Below are positions 53,185 through 62,225 of a stretch of 64,000 nt of DNA, piece after piece. Each line of letters opens with the position of its first letter. Position 1 is the first letter of the stretch. A program made the translations under genes and the position numbers. The notes under the pieces were generated by a model. That model did no database searches. It saw only the letters and a list, made by a program, of their open reading frames with translations, and was not told the origin of the DNA. The stretch is from Raineya orbicola (GTDB taxonomy: Bacteria; Bacteroidota; Bacteroidia; Cytophagales; Thermonemataceae): NCBI RefSeq assembly GCF_002843425.1, contig NZ_NKXO01000017.1, positions 1 through 64,000 of the forward strand. The letters run 5' to 3'.

Positions 53185-54546
53185 ATGAAAAAAGTAGTTG
53201 TATTGGGTGCAGGCGAAAGCGGTACGGGTGCCGCCTTGCTTGCCAAAGCTAAAAATTTTGAGGTATTTGTATCCGATGGAGGCAAAATTTTAGAAAAATA
53301 TAAAAAGATTTTAGAGGAAAATGAGATTCCTTTTGAGGAGGGAACACATACCCCTGAAATCATTTTTTCCGCTAATGAAATTATCAAAAGCCCGGGCATT
53401 CCCGATAATACCCCTATTGTACTTGCCGCTTTGGAGAAGCAAATTCCTGTTATTTCAGAAATTGAATTTGGCTTCAGACATACCAAAGCTAAAATTATTG
53501 CTATCACGGGTAGCAATGGTAAAACTACTACTACTTTGCTCACGTATCATATTCTCAAAAATGCTGGTTTGAATGTAGGGCTTGCGGGGAACGTAGGCGA
53601 AAGTTTTGCCCAAAAGGTTATTGAAAATCATCACGAATATTACGTATTGGAGGTGAGTAGCTTTCAGCTTGATGGTTGTTTTTTGTTCAAGCCTTATATT
53701 TCGGCTATCTTAAATATTACCCCCGACCATTTAGATCGCTACGAGAGTTTTGAGGCATACGCAGATGCTAAATTTCGCATCATTCGCAGTCAGAATGAAA
53801 ATGATTACTTCATTTACAATGCTGATAGCGAAATTATTGAGAAAAAAATACTCAAACTCAAACCTGCTGTACAGCAACTGGCTATCACTCTTGCCGCCAA
53901 AGATGATTTGAAAGCCATTTCCAAAGTTTCTTACTATCAAAATGGTAAAATCATTACACGTTTGCCTTACAATCGCCCCTCACAGCTCACTTTCCAAGAA
54001 AGTGATATAGCTCTGCAAGGTAAGCACAATATTTTCAATGCAATGGTGGCTATTTTGGTGGCTCAAATTTTAGGGGTAGATAACGAAAAAATCAAAGAGG
54101 GGCTTGCTACTTTTCAAGGTGTGCCACATCGTTTGGAGCAAGTCAGAGAGGTGCGTGGAGTAAAATTTATTAACGATTCCAAAGCAACCAATGTAGATTC
54201 AGTTTTTTATGCTTTGGATAGTTTTGAAGAGGAGAAAAAAATAATTTGGATTGCAGGAGGAGTTGATAAAGGTAATAATTACGAACAAATCAAAGATTTG
54301 GTAGCAGGTCGCGTAAAACATCTAATTGCCCTTGGTAAAGATAATAGCAAACTCTGCAATTTTTTTGAAAATGCAGTAGATATTACAAAAACCGATAATA
54401 TTGAGGAGGCAGTCAAAAAAGCCTATAAATTAGCGAAAAAAGGTGATATTGTTTTGCTTTCACCAGCTTGTGCCAGTTTTGATTTGTTCAAAAATTACGA
54501 GGATAGAGGAGAGCAGTTCCGAAAAGCAGTAGAAAGTTTGAAATAA
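53185..54546 (+). CDS. murD: UDP-N-acetylmuramoylalanine--D-glutamate ligase
   Basis: MurD adds D-glutamate to UDP-MurNAc-L-Ala in peptidoglycan synthesis. The 453-residue ligase has the N-terminal uracil-binding fold (VVVLGAGESGTGAALLA), the P-loop ITGSNGKTTTTLL, the LEVSSFQLDG and LNITPDHLDRY blocks, GVPHRLEQVREVRGVKFINDSKATN, and a C-terminal LLSPACASFDLFKNYEDRG. All are normal. The rest of the mur/dcw cluster is not here, as is often the case in Cytophagales. It follows the HAD protein gene by 37 nt. Confidence 0.95.
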   Translation: MKKVVVLGAGESGTGAALLAKAKNFEVFVSDGGKILEKYKKILEENEIPFEEGTHTPEIIFSANEIIKSPGIPDNTPIVLAALEKQIPVISEIEFGFRHTKAKIIAITGSNGKTTTTLLTYHILKNAGLNVGLAGNVGESFAQKVIENHHEYYVLEVSSFQLDGCFLFKPYISAILNITPDHLDRYESFEAYADAKFRIIRSQNENDYFIYNADSEIIEKKILKLKPAVQQLAITLAAKDDLKAISKVSYYQNGKIITRLPYNRPSQLTFQESDIALQGKHNIFNAMVAILVAQILGVDNEKIKEGLATFQGVPHRLEQVREVRGVKFINDSKATNVDSVFYALDSFEEEKKIIWIAGGVDKGNNYEQIKDLVAGRVKHLIALGKDNSKLCNFFENAVDITKTDNIEEAVKKAYKLAKKGDIVLLSPACASFDLFKNYEDRGEQFRKAVESLK

Positions 54547-54667
54547 GATTTGTTTTTCTAAATGAAAATTCCTAATTTCGGTGTAATTTTAGGTCTAACT
54601 TGCTATTAGAAAGCAAACAAAAAAAGATGTTAGATAATTTGTAAAAAGGAAAAAATTTAACCTCCCA

Positions 54668-55042
54668 ATGAAAACCATTCTTATCGGAGAAGATAGTTCT
54701 GTGGTGCAAAATATGGCAAAAAAAGTTTTGGAATACCAAAATTTTAGAATTCTTACTGCCAAAAATGGGGAAAAGGTTTTAGAAATTTTACAAAACGAAT
54801 CTGTTGATTTGATACTTTTAGACTTGAATATGCCCGTAATGAATGGCGAGGCTTGTGCAAAAGCTATTCGGCACTTGCCCGATGAGCAAAAATCAAAAGT
54901 TCCTATCATCGCTATCACGGGCAATGCCTCTAATTATACTATGCAAGACTTCAAGGAATTGGGTTTTAACGACTTCATTCCAAAGCCTATCAATTTTGAT
55001 TTGCTTGTGGGTATGGTAAAAAAAATGACGGGAAACTTATAG
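54668..55042 (+). CDS. Single-domain response regulator
   Basis: A 124-residue receiver domain without an output domain. Phospho-acceptor Asp57 lies in LLDLNMPVMNG; the acidic pair is in GEDSS near the N terminus; the conserved Thr is in IAITGNAS and the Lys in PKPINFD. As a CheY-like protein it may relay signals or interact with a kinase such as the hybrid kinase at 5092, but no linkage is shown. It stands alone between murD and queA. Confidence 0.9.
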   Translation: MKTILIGEDSSVVQNMAKKVLEYQNFRILTAKNGEKVLEILQNESVDLILLDLNMPVMNGEACAKAIRHLPDEQKSKVPIIAITGNASNYTMQDFKELGFNDFIPKPINFDLLVGMVKKMTGNL

Positions 55043-55078
55043 CAATCATCTGATTTTCTGATTTTTTCTTGCGAAATA

Positions 55079-55111
55079 CTTGCTTTCGGGGGGTGTTTGA
55101 TATTATATTTG
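55079..55111 (+). promoter_or_regulatory. Promoter of queA
   Basis: CTTG at 55079-55082 and TATATTTG at 55104-55111 are 21 nt apart. The -7 element matches the consensus, and ATG 55138 lies about 26 nt downstream. Confidence 0.5.
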
Positions 55112-55137
55112 CGGGCTTGCAAAATCAAAATCTCTGA

Positions 55138-56196
55138 ATGCCTATGAAATTATCGGATTATGCCTTTGATTTACCTACCAAACTCATTGCTTTGCACCCT
55201 ACGCCCAATCGCGATGAATCTCGCTTGATGGTCGTTCACCGAAAAACAGGTAAAATTGAACATCGTATTTTCAAAGATGTGCTTGATTATTTTGATGACG
55301 GAGATGTAATGGTGGTAAATGATACCAAAGTTTTCCCTGCACGTTTGTATGGCAATAAAGAAAAAACAGGTGCAGATATTGAAGTCTTTTTACTTCGTGA
55401 ACTAAATTCTCAATATCATCTCTGGGACGTGCTTGTAGATCCTGCTCGTAAAATTAGGGTGGGTAATAAGCTCTATTTTGGTGATGGTGAGCTAGTTGCC
55501 GAGGTTATTGATAACACTACCAATCGGGGTAGAACCATTCGTTTTCTTTGGGACGGCGAAGACGAAGAGTTTTACAAAACAGTTCATCAACTTGGGCAAA
55601 CGCCTTTGCCCAAAGAAATTATCAAGCGAAGAAAAGTAGAAAAGGAAGACGAAGAGCGTTTTCAGAGTATTTTTGCCAAAGAAGTTGGGGCAGTAGCCGC
55701 ACCAATGGCTTGCCTGCATTTTACCAAACAGCTTGTCAAAAGACTGGCTATCAAAGGAGTTGATATTGTAACACTTACAATGCATATTAGTTTAGGAACT
55801 TTCAAAACCGTAGAAGTAGAAGACCTCACCAAACACAAACCAGATTCCGAGCAGTTTCGTATCCCCGAAAAAACAGCTCAAAGGATAAACGAAGCCCTTG
55901 ATGCCAAAAAGAAAGTTTGTGCCGTAGGTTCAAGCGTGATGCGTTCTTTGGAATCTTCTGTTTCGGCTTCGGGCAGGGTGAAGCCCGCTGATGCTTGGAC
56001 AGATAAGTTTATTTTTATCCCCTATGACTTCAAAATTCCTAACGCCTACATTACTAATTTTCATTTGCCTGAAAGTACATTGTTTATGACTGCCTGTACC
56101 TTTGGTGGCTATGAACTCATTATGAAGGCTTATGAAATCGCAATACAAGAAGAGTATCGTTTCCATACCTACGGAGATGCTATGCTGATTTTGTAA
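55138..56196 (+). CDS. queA: S-adenosylmethionine:tRNA ribosyltransferase-isomerase
   Basis: The canonical QueA, 352 residues, which transfers and isomerises ribose from SAM to preQ1-modified tRNA to give epoxyqueuosine. Blocks are [77 protein letters not shown] and [19 protein letters not shown] second ATG two codons on (55144) could equally be used. A longer, divergent paralog lies at 28633-29829. The gene has its own promoter. Confidence 0.94.
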   Translation: MPMKLSDYAFDLPTKLIALHPTPNRDESRLMVVHRKTGKIEHRIFKDVLDYFDDGDVMVVNDTKVFPARLYGNKEKTGADIEVFLLRELNSQYHLWDVLVDPARKIRVGNKLYFGDGELVAEVIDNTTNRGRTIRFLWDGEDEEFYKTVHQLGQTPLPKEIIKRRKVEKEDEERFQSIFAKEVGAVAAPMACLHFTKQLVKRLAIKGVDIVTLTMHISLGTFKTVEVEDLTKHKPDSEQFRIPEKTAQRINEALDAKKKVCAVGSSVMRSLESSVSASGRVKPADAWTDKFIFIPYDFKIPNAYITNFHLPESTLFMTACTFGGYELIMKAYEIAIQEEYRFHTYGDAMLIL

Positions 56197-56253
56197 TTTT
56201 ACTTTTTTCAAGAAAACGCTTTAATTTTGTTCAAAAATCAAGCTCCAAACATT

Positions 56254-56643
56254 ATGTTCAAAAAAATCTCGCTCTCTGCTTTTTTTATTTGTGTATTGGT
56301 TGTGATGAGCTTTGCACAAGTTAATAATTTCACAATGAACTACAAAGGCACAGTGGGTAATGTAAAAGTTACTTTGAGTATTACTTCCGATTGGCATAAC
56401 TATCAAACTACTTACACAGGTACTTACTACTACGACCACGTTGGCAAAGAACTTTCTTTGAGAGGCGTGTGGCTGGCAAGATTGGAAACCATTGAACTTA
56501 CTGAGGTAGGTGATGGCAATGTTGTTACGGGATATTTTAGCTTGAAAGGAGACCCACAAAAATTTTATGATGTGCTTACAGGTACTTGGACAAGTTTAGA
56601 TAAAAAAAGAACCCTGCCTGTGCGTCTTACGAAAGTAAATTAG
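56254..56643 (+). CDS. Small exported protein of unknown function
   Basis: A 129-residue protein with a signal peptide (MFKKISLSAFFICVLVVMSFAQ). The mature part is a beta-rich domain with repeated aromatic strands (MNYKGTVGNVKVTLSI, YQTTYTGTYYYDHVG, VTGYFSLKG, LTGTWTS), like small beta-barrel or calycin-type proteins. No family can be named with confidence. Start at ATG 56254; an upstream TTG (56227) lies in a TAATTTTG -7 element at 56222-56229. A terminator follows the gene. Confidence 0.65.
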   Translation: MFKKISLSAFFICVLVVMSFAQVNNFTMNYKGTVGNVKVTLSITSDWHNYQTTYTGTYYYDHVGKELSLRGVWLARLETIELTEVGDGNVVTGYFSLKGDPQKFYDVLTGTWTSLDKKRTLPVRLTKVN

Positions 56644-56683
56644 GCAAAAAATAGCATTTGACGAACTGCTCAATAGTTTTCAA

Positions 56684-56720
56684 CGGCAACATTATAGCTG
56701 TGTAATGTTGCCGCTTTTAA
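56684..56720 (+). terminator. Rho-independent terminator of the small exported protein gene
   Basis: A perfect 11-bp inverted repeat, CGGCAACATTA/TAATGTTGCCG (56684-56694 and 56703-56713), with an 8-nt loop and a T-rich tail. Confidence 0.85.
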
Positions 56721-56802
56721 TTTTCTATTTGAAGTTGTTTAGGATTAAAAAGGTTTTCCAAATTTATGCTTTAGAATCAAAAATAATCTTTTTGTACTTG
56801 AT

Positions 56803-56921
56803 AAAACCACCCCTTAATCCCCTCCTTGGAAAGGAGGGGAGATTAGATATTCCTGAAATTTTGATTTTTAGGACTTAAAACTCCCCCCTCCTCGTTGAGG
56901 AGGGGTTGGGGGTGGTGTTTT
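56803..56921. repeat. Nested palindromic intergenic repeat
   Basis: A 119-bp element with imperfect outer inverted arms (56803-56827 and 56897-56921; CCACCCC... and ...GGGTGGTG) enclosing two near-identical inner hairpins: 56818-56840 (10-bp stem, 3-nt loop) and 56885-56905 (9-bp stem, 3-nt loop). It resembles the short G/C-rich palindromic elements scattered between genes in many Bacteroidota. Together with the terminator it fills the 339-base gap 56644-56982 between convergent genes; nothing else was seen there. Confidence 0.75.
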
Positions 56922-56982
56922 TAATCCAACAATCACATTTTTTTCTTGTTTTTTTACAAAGAACAAATAAAAAATTACAATC

Positions 56983-58707
56983 CTAAACAACTTCTTTGAA
57001 AGGAACAGCATATTTGCCTTTTCTCCACGCATTCCACGCTATTCCAAAAATGATTAGAAACACTACGGGCAAGCCTACATTAAACCACTGCCAAAAGGTT
57101 CGTTGATTTTGCAGTTTCTTTTTATCCAATGGGCGAAGCATAATTTCTTTATTGCGAGAGAGAATAATTCCGTTTTCATCAAGCATATAGCTTAAAATAT
57201 TTTGCAAAAATTGTTTATTGGCAAATTGAACGCCTGTAAATTTATCGTACCCCAAAGGTAAAATTTGTTTGGTTTTGGCATTTACGCTATTGCGTAGAAA
57301 ATCACCATCGGCACAAACCAAGATTTTGGTAGGTTGGCTCTCGGGGATAAAGTTTTTGTAGCGAGGGTCGGAGGGTAAAATTCTTTTTTGGTACAGCGAA
57401 GTGAATTTTCCTTCCAAAAGATACATCAGAGTATAGGGTTTGCCACGCTTGTATTTTTCCATATCTGGATTTTGGCGGGCTTCGTCATACTTGATAATTA
57501 CAGGGTAGGCTACAACCAAAGAGTAAGGGGAGGAACTGGCAAGCGGTATTTTTTTAATTTTTCCTGCTGATGCCACTGTATCCAAACTGCTCACGTATCT
57601 GCCCCAAAGTGCCTCTAAATTTTTGGTGGTGGGGTGTGTATAAAAATTGCGAATAGCTAAATAATGCCTCCAAGGTAAAGTTTCTATTTTGGGTTTTCCG
57701 CCGTATTCGCCTACCACCAAACCAATAATACCAAAGTTTTGCACATCTTCAATGAAGTTCATATTAAACCTTACTCCATAATTGAAAAAAAACTCTGTCA
57801 TACTTTCTACAAACTCGGTATAGGGAATAGAAACTGCCCCACGTGGCGTATTGATGCTATCCTCACGAATATCTAAAGCATCAACAAAGAAAAGAGCCTT
57901 ACCACCTTTCATTATGAATTGGTCTAATTTAAACTTGTCATCGTCAGAAAATCCTTGGGTGGGTTTGGCAACAATGATAGCGTCCAATCCGTCAAGGGAA
58001 GGGCTTTGCGGTAAATCTACGGGAAAAATCTCGTACTTTTGGCTTAATGTTTGGGCGGCGTCAGATACAAAGATTGGTGGTAGCTCGCCGTGTCCGTAGA
58101 TAAAGCCAATGCGTTTGGGTTTTTTTTGGATAATTTGATAAATGCCTTCAATGAGGGTATATTCAATGTTTTCAATGGCATTGTTGAGTAAGCGTGCTTC
58201 TAAATCTTCATTTACAGCTACGGCACGCATATCGCTATTGAGCAAAGAAACAAACAAACTACCCTGACCACCAATGATTTCAGCGGCAGGAAAGATAAAT
58301 TTTTCATTTCTTTCGCCTTCTTTATACACCGCCACAGGCGTAGGATTGATGCCATTTTGCTGGAAATTCTTAAAAAGTGTATCTTTTTCGGCTTTACTTT
58401 TAATAGTCAGTGGGTCAATGAATTTGAATTTGAGTTTTTTGCCTGCATATCGCTTAAATTCCTGCAAATGCTCTGCTATGGCATTACGAAACATTCGGTA
58501 ACTGGCGGGCAAGTTTTCGCCTTCTAAATAAATTTTTACAAAAATTTCTTCTTCCAAATTCTCTAAAATGGTCTTGGTGGCATCTGAAATGGTATAACGC
58601 TTGTCCTCGGTGAGGTCAATACGGAAAACAAAAGACTGCGAAATAAGATACAAAGCTATTAGCACAAGTGGTACAGCGATTGTTTTCAGTAAATTCCGTT
58701 TGAGCAT
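56983..58707 (-). CDS. gldG: Gliding motility protein GldG
   Basis: A 574-residue membrane-anchored protein of the GldG/ABC-auxiliary family. A first transmembrane helix (TIAVPLVLIALYLISQSFVF) is followed by a large periplasmic domain (RIDLTEDKRYTISDATK, EEIFVKIYLEGENLPASY, GFIYGHGELPP, ALFFVDALDI), then a C-terminal helix (WFNVGLPVVFLIIFGIAW). In Flavobacterium, GldG works with GldA and GldF as an ABC transporter needed for gliding. GldF is not next to it here; the upstream gene is a PASTA protein 42 nt away, and both probably share the promoter at 59720-59751. Confidence 0.9.
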   Translation of the reverse strand: MLKRNLLKTIAVPLVLIALYLISQSFVFRIDLTEDKRYTISDATKTILENLEEEIFVKIYLEGENLPASYRMFRNAIAEHLQEFKRYAGKKLKFKFIDPLTIKSKAEKDTLFKNFQQNGINPTPVAVYKEGERNEKFIFPAAEIIGGQGSLFVSLLNSDMRAVAVNEDLEARLLNNAIENIEYTLIEGIYQIIQKKPKRIGFIYGHGELPPIFVSDAAQTLSQKYEIFPVDLPQSPSLDGLDAIIVAKPTQGFSDDDKFKLDQFIMKGGKALFFVDALDIREDSINTPRGAVSIPYTEFVESMTEFFFNYGVRFNMNFIEDVQNFGIIGLVVGEYGGKPKIETLPWRHYLAIRNFYTHPTTKNLEALWGRYVSSLDTVASAGKIKKIPLASSSPYSLVVAYPVIIKYDEARQNPDMEKYKRGKPYTLMYLLEGKFTSLYQKRILPSDPRYKNFIPESQPTKILVCADGDFLRNSVNAKTKQILPLGYDKFTGVQFANKQFLQNILSYMLDENGIILSRNKEIMLRPLDKKKLQNQRTFWQWFNVGLPVVFLIIFGIAWNAWRKGKYAVPFKEVV

Positions 58708-58749
58708 AGGTATTTAGGTTTGAGTAAAAGAACGAAAATAATTGTAAAA

Positions 58750-59700
58750 TTATTCGTCTTTGGGGGCAGGTTTGGCATTTTTATTTGAGGAAACTTTCAA
58801 ATCCACGATTTCACCTGCACGGATTTTATTGCGAGGTCGGGGGTCAAACTCTCCTTTTTGATATTTTTTCTTTTTCTTTTCATCAGGGTTGGTGGGGTTT
58901 TTAGCTTCTAATTCTTTGCGAATTTTTTCTCTTTCAGCTTTGGAGAGGGGTTTTCCGTCTTTATCGTACAAAGGCACTTTGTCAGCTTCCAAGCGAGCAG
59001 GGGGGGTCTGCTGAACTACAATGCCCGCGGGTTCTTCGGCGTTGGGGTCTTCGGTAACGTGTCCGAGTTGTAAATTATTTGCCTCCAAAATCTCTTTCGC
59101 TTCTTCTAATGTAAGTCCCTCTAATTCAGGCATATCAAATTCCTCATCACCTACACCACTACCAATCACAAGGTCTATGCGAGTACCTACGGCTACATAT
59201 TCGCCGGGTTTGAGTGGCTTTCCTTCAATTTCTTGCCCTAACACGGCATCGGCGGCAATATCGGGTTTGAAACGAATAGCTCCTACTTCCAGTTGTAGGG
59301 TTCTGATTTTTGCCATAGCCATTTGGTAAGACATACCTTTCAAATCGGGCATTTTTACTTTGGGGGTAGTTTTGGGAGTAATTATCACATAAATTTTTCT
59401 ACCTTCCTTTACATCGGTTCCTGCGATAGGTCTTTGTTCAATGATTGTATTAAGTTTGTAGCTTTTGTCATAAACCGTATCTTGTACAACCAACTGAAAG
59501 CCCGATTGCCTGAGTTTTTCTTCCAAGCCATCAAGATTTACACCTACCAAATTGGGCACTGTGATGCTTTCATTATGGCGAGTAACTATGGGTAAAACAT
59601 TATAGAAAAAAAGAATGATTAGCAGGGCTAAAAGTGTTAGGGCAATAAGAATATGAATAAAAACTTGTCCAAGTGAATGGGTGCGAATTACTATACTCAT
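58750..59700 (-). CDS. Membrane-anchored PASTA-domain protein
   Basis: A 316-residue protein with one N-terminal transmembrane helix (about 10-36) and three PASTA domains (about 46-110, 112-182 and 190-305), outside the cytoplasm. PASTA domains bind uncrosslinked peptidoglycan in Ser/Thr kinases and PBPs. No kinase or transpeptidase domain is attached here. The third PASTA domain is split by a highly charged insert of about 55 residues (LYDKDGKPLSKAEREKIRK ... KKKKKYQKGEF) before its last strand (IRAGEIVDLKVS). The gene precedes gldG in the same direction and has its own perfect promoter. Confidence 0.85.
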   Translation of the reverse strand: MSIVIRTHSLGQVFIHILIALTLLALLIILFFYNVLPIVTRHNESITVPNLVGVNLDGLEEKLRQSGFQLVVQDTVYDKSYKLNTIIEQRPIAGTDVKEGRKIYVIITPKTTPKVKMPDLKGMSYQMAMAKIRTLQLEVGAIRFKPDIAADAVLGQEIEGKPLKPGEYVAVGTRIDLVIGSGVGDEEFDMPELEGLTLEEAKEILEANNLQLGHVTEDPNAEEPAGIVVQQTPPARLEADKVPLYDKDGKPLSKAEREKIRKELEAKNPTNPDEKKKKKYQKGEFDPRPRNKIRAGEIVDLKVSSNKNAKPAPKDE

Positions 59701-59719
59701 AGTTGATGATTATTTTGGG

Positions 59720-59751
59720 CAAAGTTACGGCAAAAAATATGCAAATGCAAA
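59720..59751 (-). promoter_or_regulatory. Promoter of the PASTA protein-gldG operon
   Basis: On the minus strand, TTTG (59748-59751) and TAACTTTG (59720-59727) are 20 nt apart, an exact consensus match. The predicted start is about 13 nt before ATG 59700. Confidence 0.75.
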
Positions 59752-59833
59752 GACTTTATTTTTGAAAAATTTGCTTATCAGACGATAATGTATTTATTTT
59801 GCGATTTCATTTTGAAAAAGTTTCTTTGAAATT

Positions 59834-61027
59834 ATGCTCAATCGTAGGTTATTGCGAATCAAAGCGATGCAAGCCTTGTATGCGTATCAGCAGGCAAAAC
59901 AGGCTCATCTTGAAATTGCCCAAGATAAAATTAGGCAGAAATTTCAGCCTGACCTCAACGCAATGGAAAAACAAGATACGCAACTACTCAAAAAACAAGC
60001 TCAAATTGCTTTGGACTGGTTTTTGAAAAGTTATGCCGAAAAAGAACTGAAAGCCCAACCTCAAGCTGATGAAAAAATCCGAAAAGCAGTTCTTGATGCT
60101 ATTCAATATTATTATACTGCCTTACAAAACGAGCAAAAAAGCTATCTGCAAAGTATGATTGCTGAAGCTGAGCAAATCTATGATAGCTATTTACAGGCTT
60201 TACTTTTTGGCGTAGAACTAATGCGTTTTACCGCTCAGCTCAAAGAAAAACGACAACTTACCGCTTTTATCCCCAAAGATTTAAGCATATACCAACTTTC
60301 TGAAAATAAGATTTTGAACTTGATTGCTCAAAATAAACCTTTTCAGGATTTTATCATTCGTAGAAAAATTAGTATTGATGATGAAGTGCTTAAAACTTTT
60401 TGGCAAGAGTGGAAAGAGGACGAAACCTATTTGAATTATTGCCAAAACTACTCAGCTACTTGGGAGCAAGATTGGCAAGTAGTAGATTACTTGTATAGGC
60501 ATTATTTATTTCATAAAGAAGCTGACGAAGACAATCCCGAGCAGAAAAACGTTTTCAAAGCGTTTTTTGAGGAAAATGATTTGAATTGGATAGAAAACCG
60601 AGAAATCTTGAAAAGCCTTATTCTCAAAACGCTCAAAAAAGCCAAAGAAAACCCTGAACAATTTGAACTACTTACACTTTCGACTAATTGGCAAGACGAT
60701 AAGGATTTTTTCAAAGATTTATTCGAAAAAACTTTGCAGGAAAGTGAGCAATTAGAAAAGCGTATTGCCCAAAAAACTGAAAATTGGGAAAGCGACCGTC
60801 TTTTTCAGACAGATAAAATTTTAATTCTAATGGGGCTTACCGAGATGATTCATTGTCCCAGCATACCTGTAAAAGTTACTATCAACGAGTATGTAGAGCT
60901 TGCGAAAAGTTATAGCACCCCTAAAAGCAAGATTTTTGTCAATGGGCTTTTAGATAAAATCTCGAAAGAATTACTACAAGAGGGGATTATTCGTAAAAGC
61001 GGAAAAGGGTTGCTGGATAATAGATAG
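59834..61027 (+). CDS. nusB: Transcription antitermination protein NusB, long Bacteroidota form
   Basis: A 397-residue NusB. Bacteroidota NusB is much longer than the ~140-residue E. coli protein. The N-terminal RRLLRIKAMQALYAYQQ matches the start of the NusB fold, and the C-terminal block TDKILILMGLTEMIHCPSIPVKVTINEYVELAKSYSTPKSKIFVNG closes it. The middle (about 60-290) is an added helical region. NusB binds boxA RNA with S10 (NusE) in rRNA antitermination. It is divergent from the PASTA operon and lies before rnhB. Confidence 0.92.
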   Translation: MLNRRLLRIKAMQALYAYQQAKQAHLEIAQDKIRQKFQPDLNAMEKQDTQLLKKQAQIALDWFLKSYAEKELKAQPQADEKIRKAVLDAIQYYYTALQNEQKSYLQSMIAEAEQIYDSYLQALLFGVELMRFTAQLKEKRQLTAFIPKDLSIYQLSENKILNLIAQNKPFQDFIIRRKISIDDEVLKTFWQEWKEDETYLNYCQNYSATWEQDWQVVDYLYRHYLFHKEADEDNPEQKNVFKAFFEENDLNWIENREILKSLILKTLKKAKENPEQFELLTLSTNWQDDKDFFKDLFEKTLQESEQLEKRIAQKTENWESDRLFQTDKILILMGLTEMIHCPSIPVKVTINEYVELAKSYSTPKSKIFVNGLLDKISKELLQEGIIRKSGKGLLDNR

Positions 61028-61110
61028 CAATTCAGACATTAGACATATAGATACAGAAATTTGGATACGGGCATTGAACCTTAAAATAATGTAAAATCAA
61101 TTTTAGAGCA

Positions 61111-61722
61111 ATGCGAGCCTATTTTACAGAAAATTACACAGAAGTAGGCGTAGATGAGGTAGGAAGGGGCTGTTTGGCAGGCAGTGTAGTAGCGGCGGCT
61201 GTGATTTTGCCTAAAAATTTTTACCACCCCACACTTACCGATTCCAAACAAATGTCTGAAAAAGTACGATTAGAAGTAGAAACTTATATCAAAGAAAACG
61301 CTTTGGCTTGGGCAATAGCAGAGGCAAGTGTAGAGGAAATTGATATGTACAACATAGCCTCTGCTTCTGTACTAGCTATGCACAGAGCTTTGGATAACAT
61401 TTTTACTCAAACTACACCCGAACTGATTTTGGTAGATGGCAAATATTTTAAGCCTTATGGCTTTGTGCCTTATGAATGTATTGTAAAAGGAGATGCGAAG
61501 TTTTTTTCCATTGCCGCCGCTTCGGTACTTGCTAAAAACTATCGTGATAAACAAATGAGAGAACTTGCCCAAAAGTTTCCTTATTATGCTTGGGAGAAAA
61601 ATGTGGGCTATCCTACTGCCGAGCATAAAAAAGGTATTGAAAAACACGGAATTAGCCCATTTCATCGCAAAACTTTCGGAATTTGCAAGCAATGGGCTAA
61701 TGCCAAGAACCTTCTCATCTAA
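61111..61722 (+). CDS. rnhB: Ribonuclease HII
   Basis: RNase HII cleaves RNA in RNA-DNA hybrids and removes misincorporated ribonucleotides. In this 203-residue protein the catalytic Asp-Glu pair is in VGVDEVGRGCLAG, the next acidic residue in ILVDGKYFKPYG, and the fourth in YRDKQMRELA after AAASVLAKN. Normal length. It follows nusB by 83 nt and converges on the bacilliredoxin gene, with only 7 nt between them. Confidence 0.95.
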   Translation: MRAYFTENYTEVGVDEVGRGCLAGSVVAAAVILPKNFYHPTLTDSKQMSEKVRLEVETYIKENALAWAIAEASVEEIDMYNIASASVLAMHRALDNIFTQTTPELILVDGKYFKPYGFVPYECIVKGDAKFFSIAAASVLAKNYRDKQMRELAQKFPYYAWEKNVGYPTAEHKKGIEKHGISPFHRKTFGICKQWANAKNLLI

Positions 61723-61729
61723 CCAAGTG

Positions 61730-62149
61730 CTAACAATACTCTTCAAAAACTGCTTTTAGGTGTTCGGCAATCATTTGAGCAGAACGCCCCTCAATATGAT
61801 GACGCTCCACAAAATGTACTAACTTGCCATTTTTGAAAAGTGCCATAGAAGGCGAAGAGGGAGGATAAGGCAAAGTGTATTCACGCATTTTGGCTACGGC
61901 ATCTTTTTCCATTCCTGCAAATACCGTAACAAGCAAATCGGGCTTTTTATTAGAGATTTGTAAAGCTAATTTTGCCCCAGGGCGTGCCGTTCCTGCCGCA
62001 CAACCACATACCGAATTGATAACCACAAAAATACTTTTGTCGGGGTTGTTATTCATTAGGTTCTCTACTTCTTGGGGTGTTTTGAGTTCCTGAAAACCTA
62101 CCTGCACGAGGTCTTCACGCATAGGTGCTACTAATGCTTCGGGATACAT
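61730..62149 (-). CDS. BrxA/BrxB-family bacilliredoxin
   Basis: A 139-residue thioredoxin-fold protein of the YphP/YqiW (BrxA/BrxB) family, which removes bacillithiol from oxidised protein thiols. The CGC active-site motif is in INSVCGCAAGTARPG, and the start MYPEALVAPMREDLVQVGF and the RHHIEGRSAQMIAEHL end are typical. Its presence implies bacillithiol use, as in many Bacteroidota. It converges on rnhB. Confidence 0.92.
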   Translation of the reverse strand: MYPEALVAPMREDLVQVGFQELKTPQEVENLMNNNPDKSIFVVINSVCGCAAGTARPGAKLALQISNKKPDLLVTVFAGMEKDAVAKMREYTLPYPPSSPSMALFKNGKLVHFVERHHIEGRSAQMIAEHLKAVFEEYC

Positions 62150-62225
62150 AATTCGTAAAAGAGTTTAGGTGAAAGAATTTGTTCTTACGCAAAACAATAA
62201 AAAGCCCTACAAAGTTTCAAAAAAA

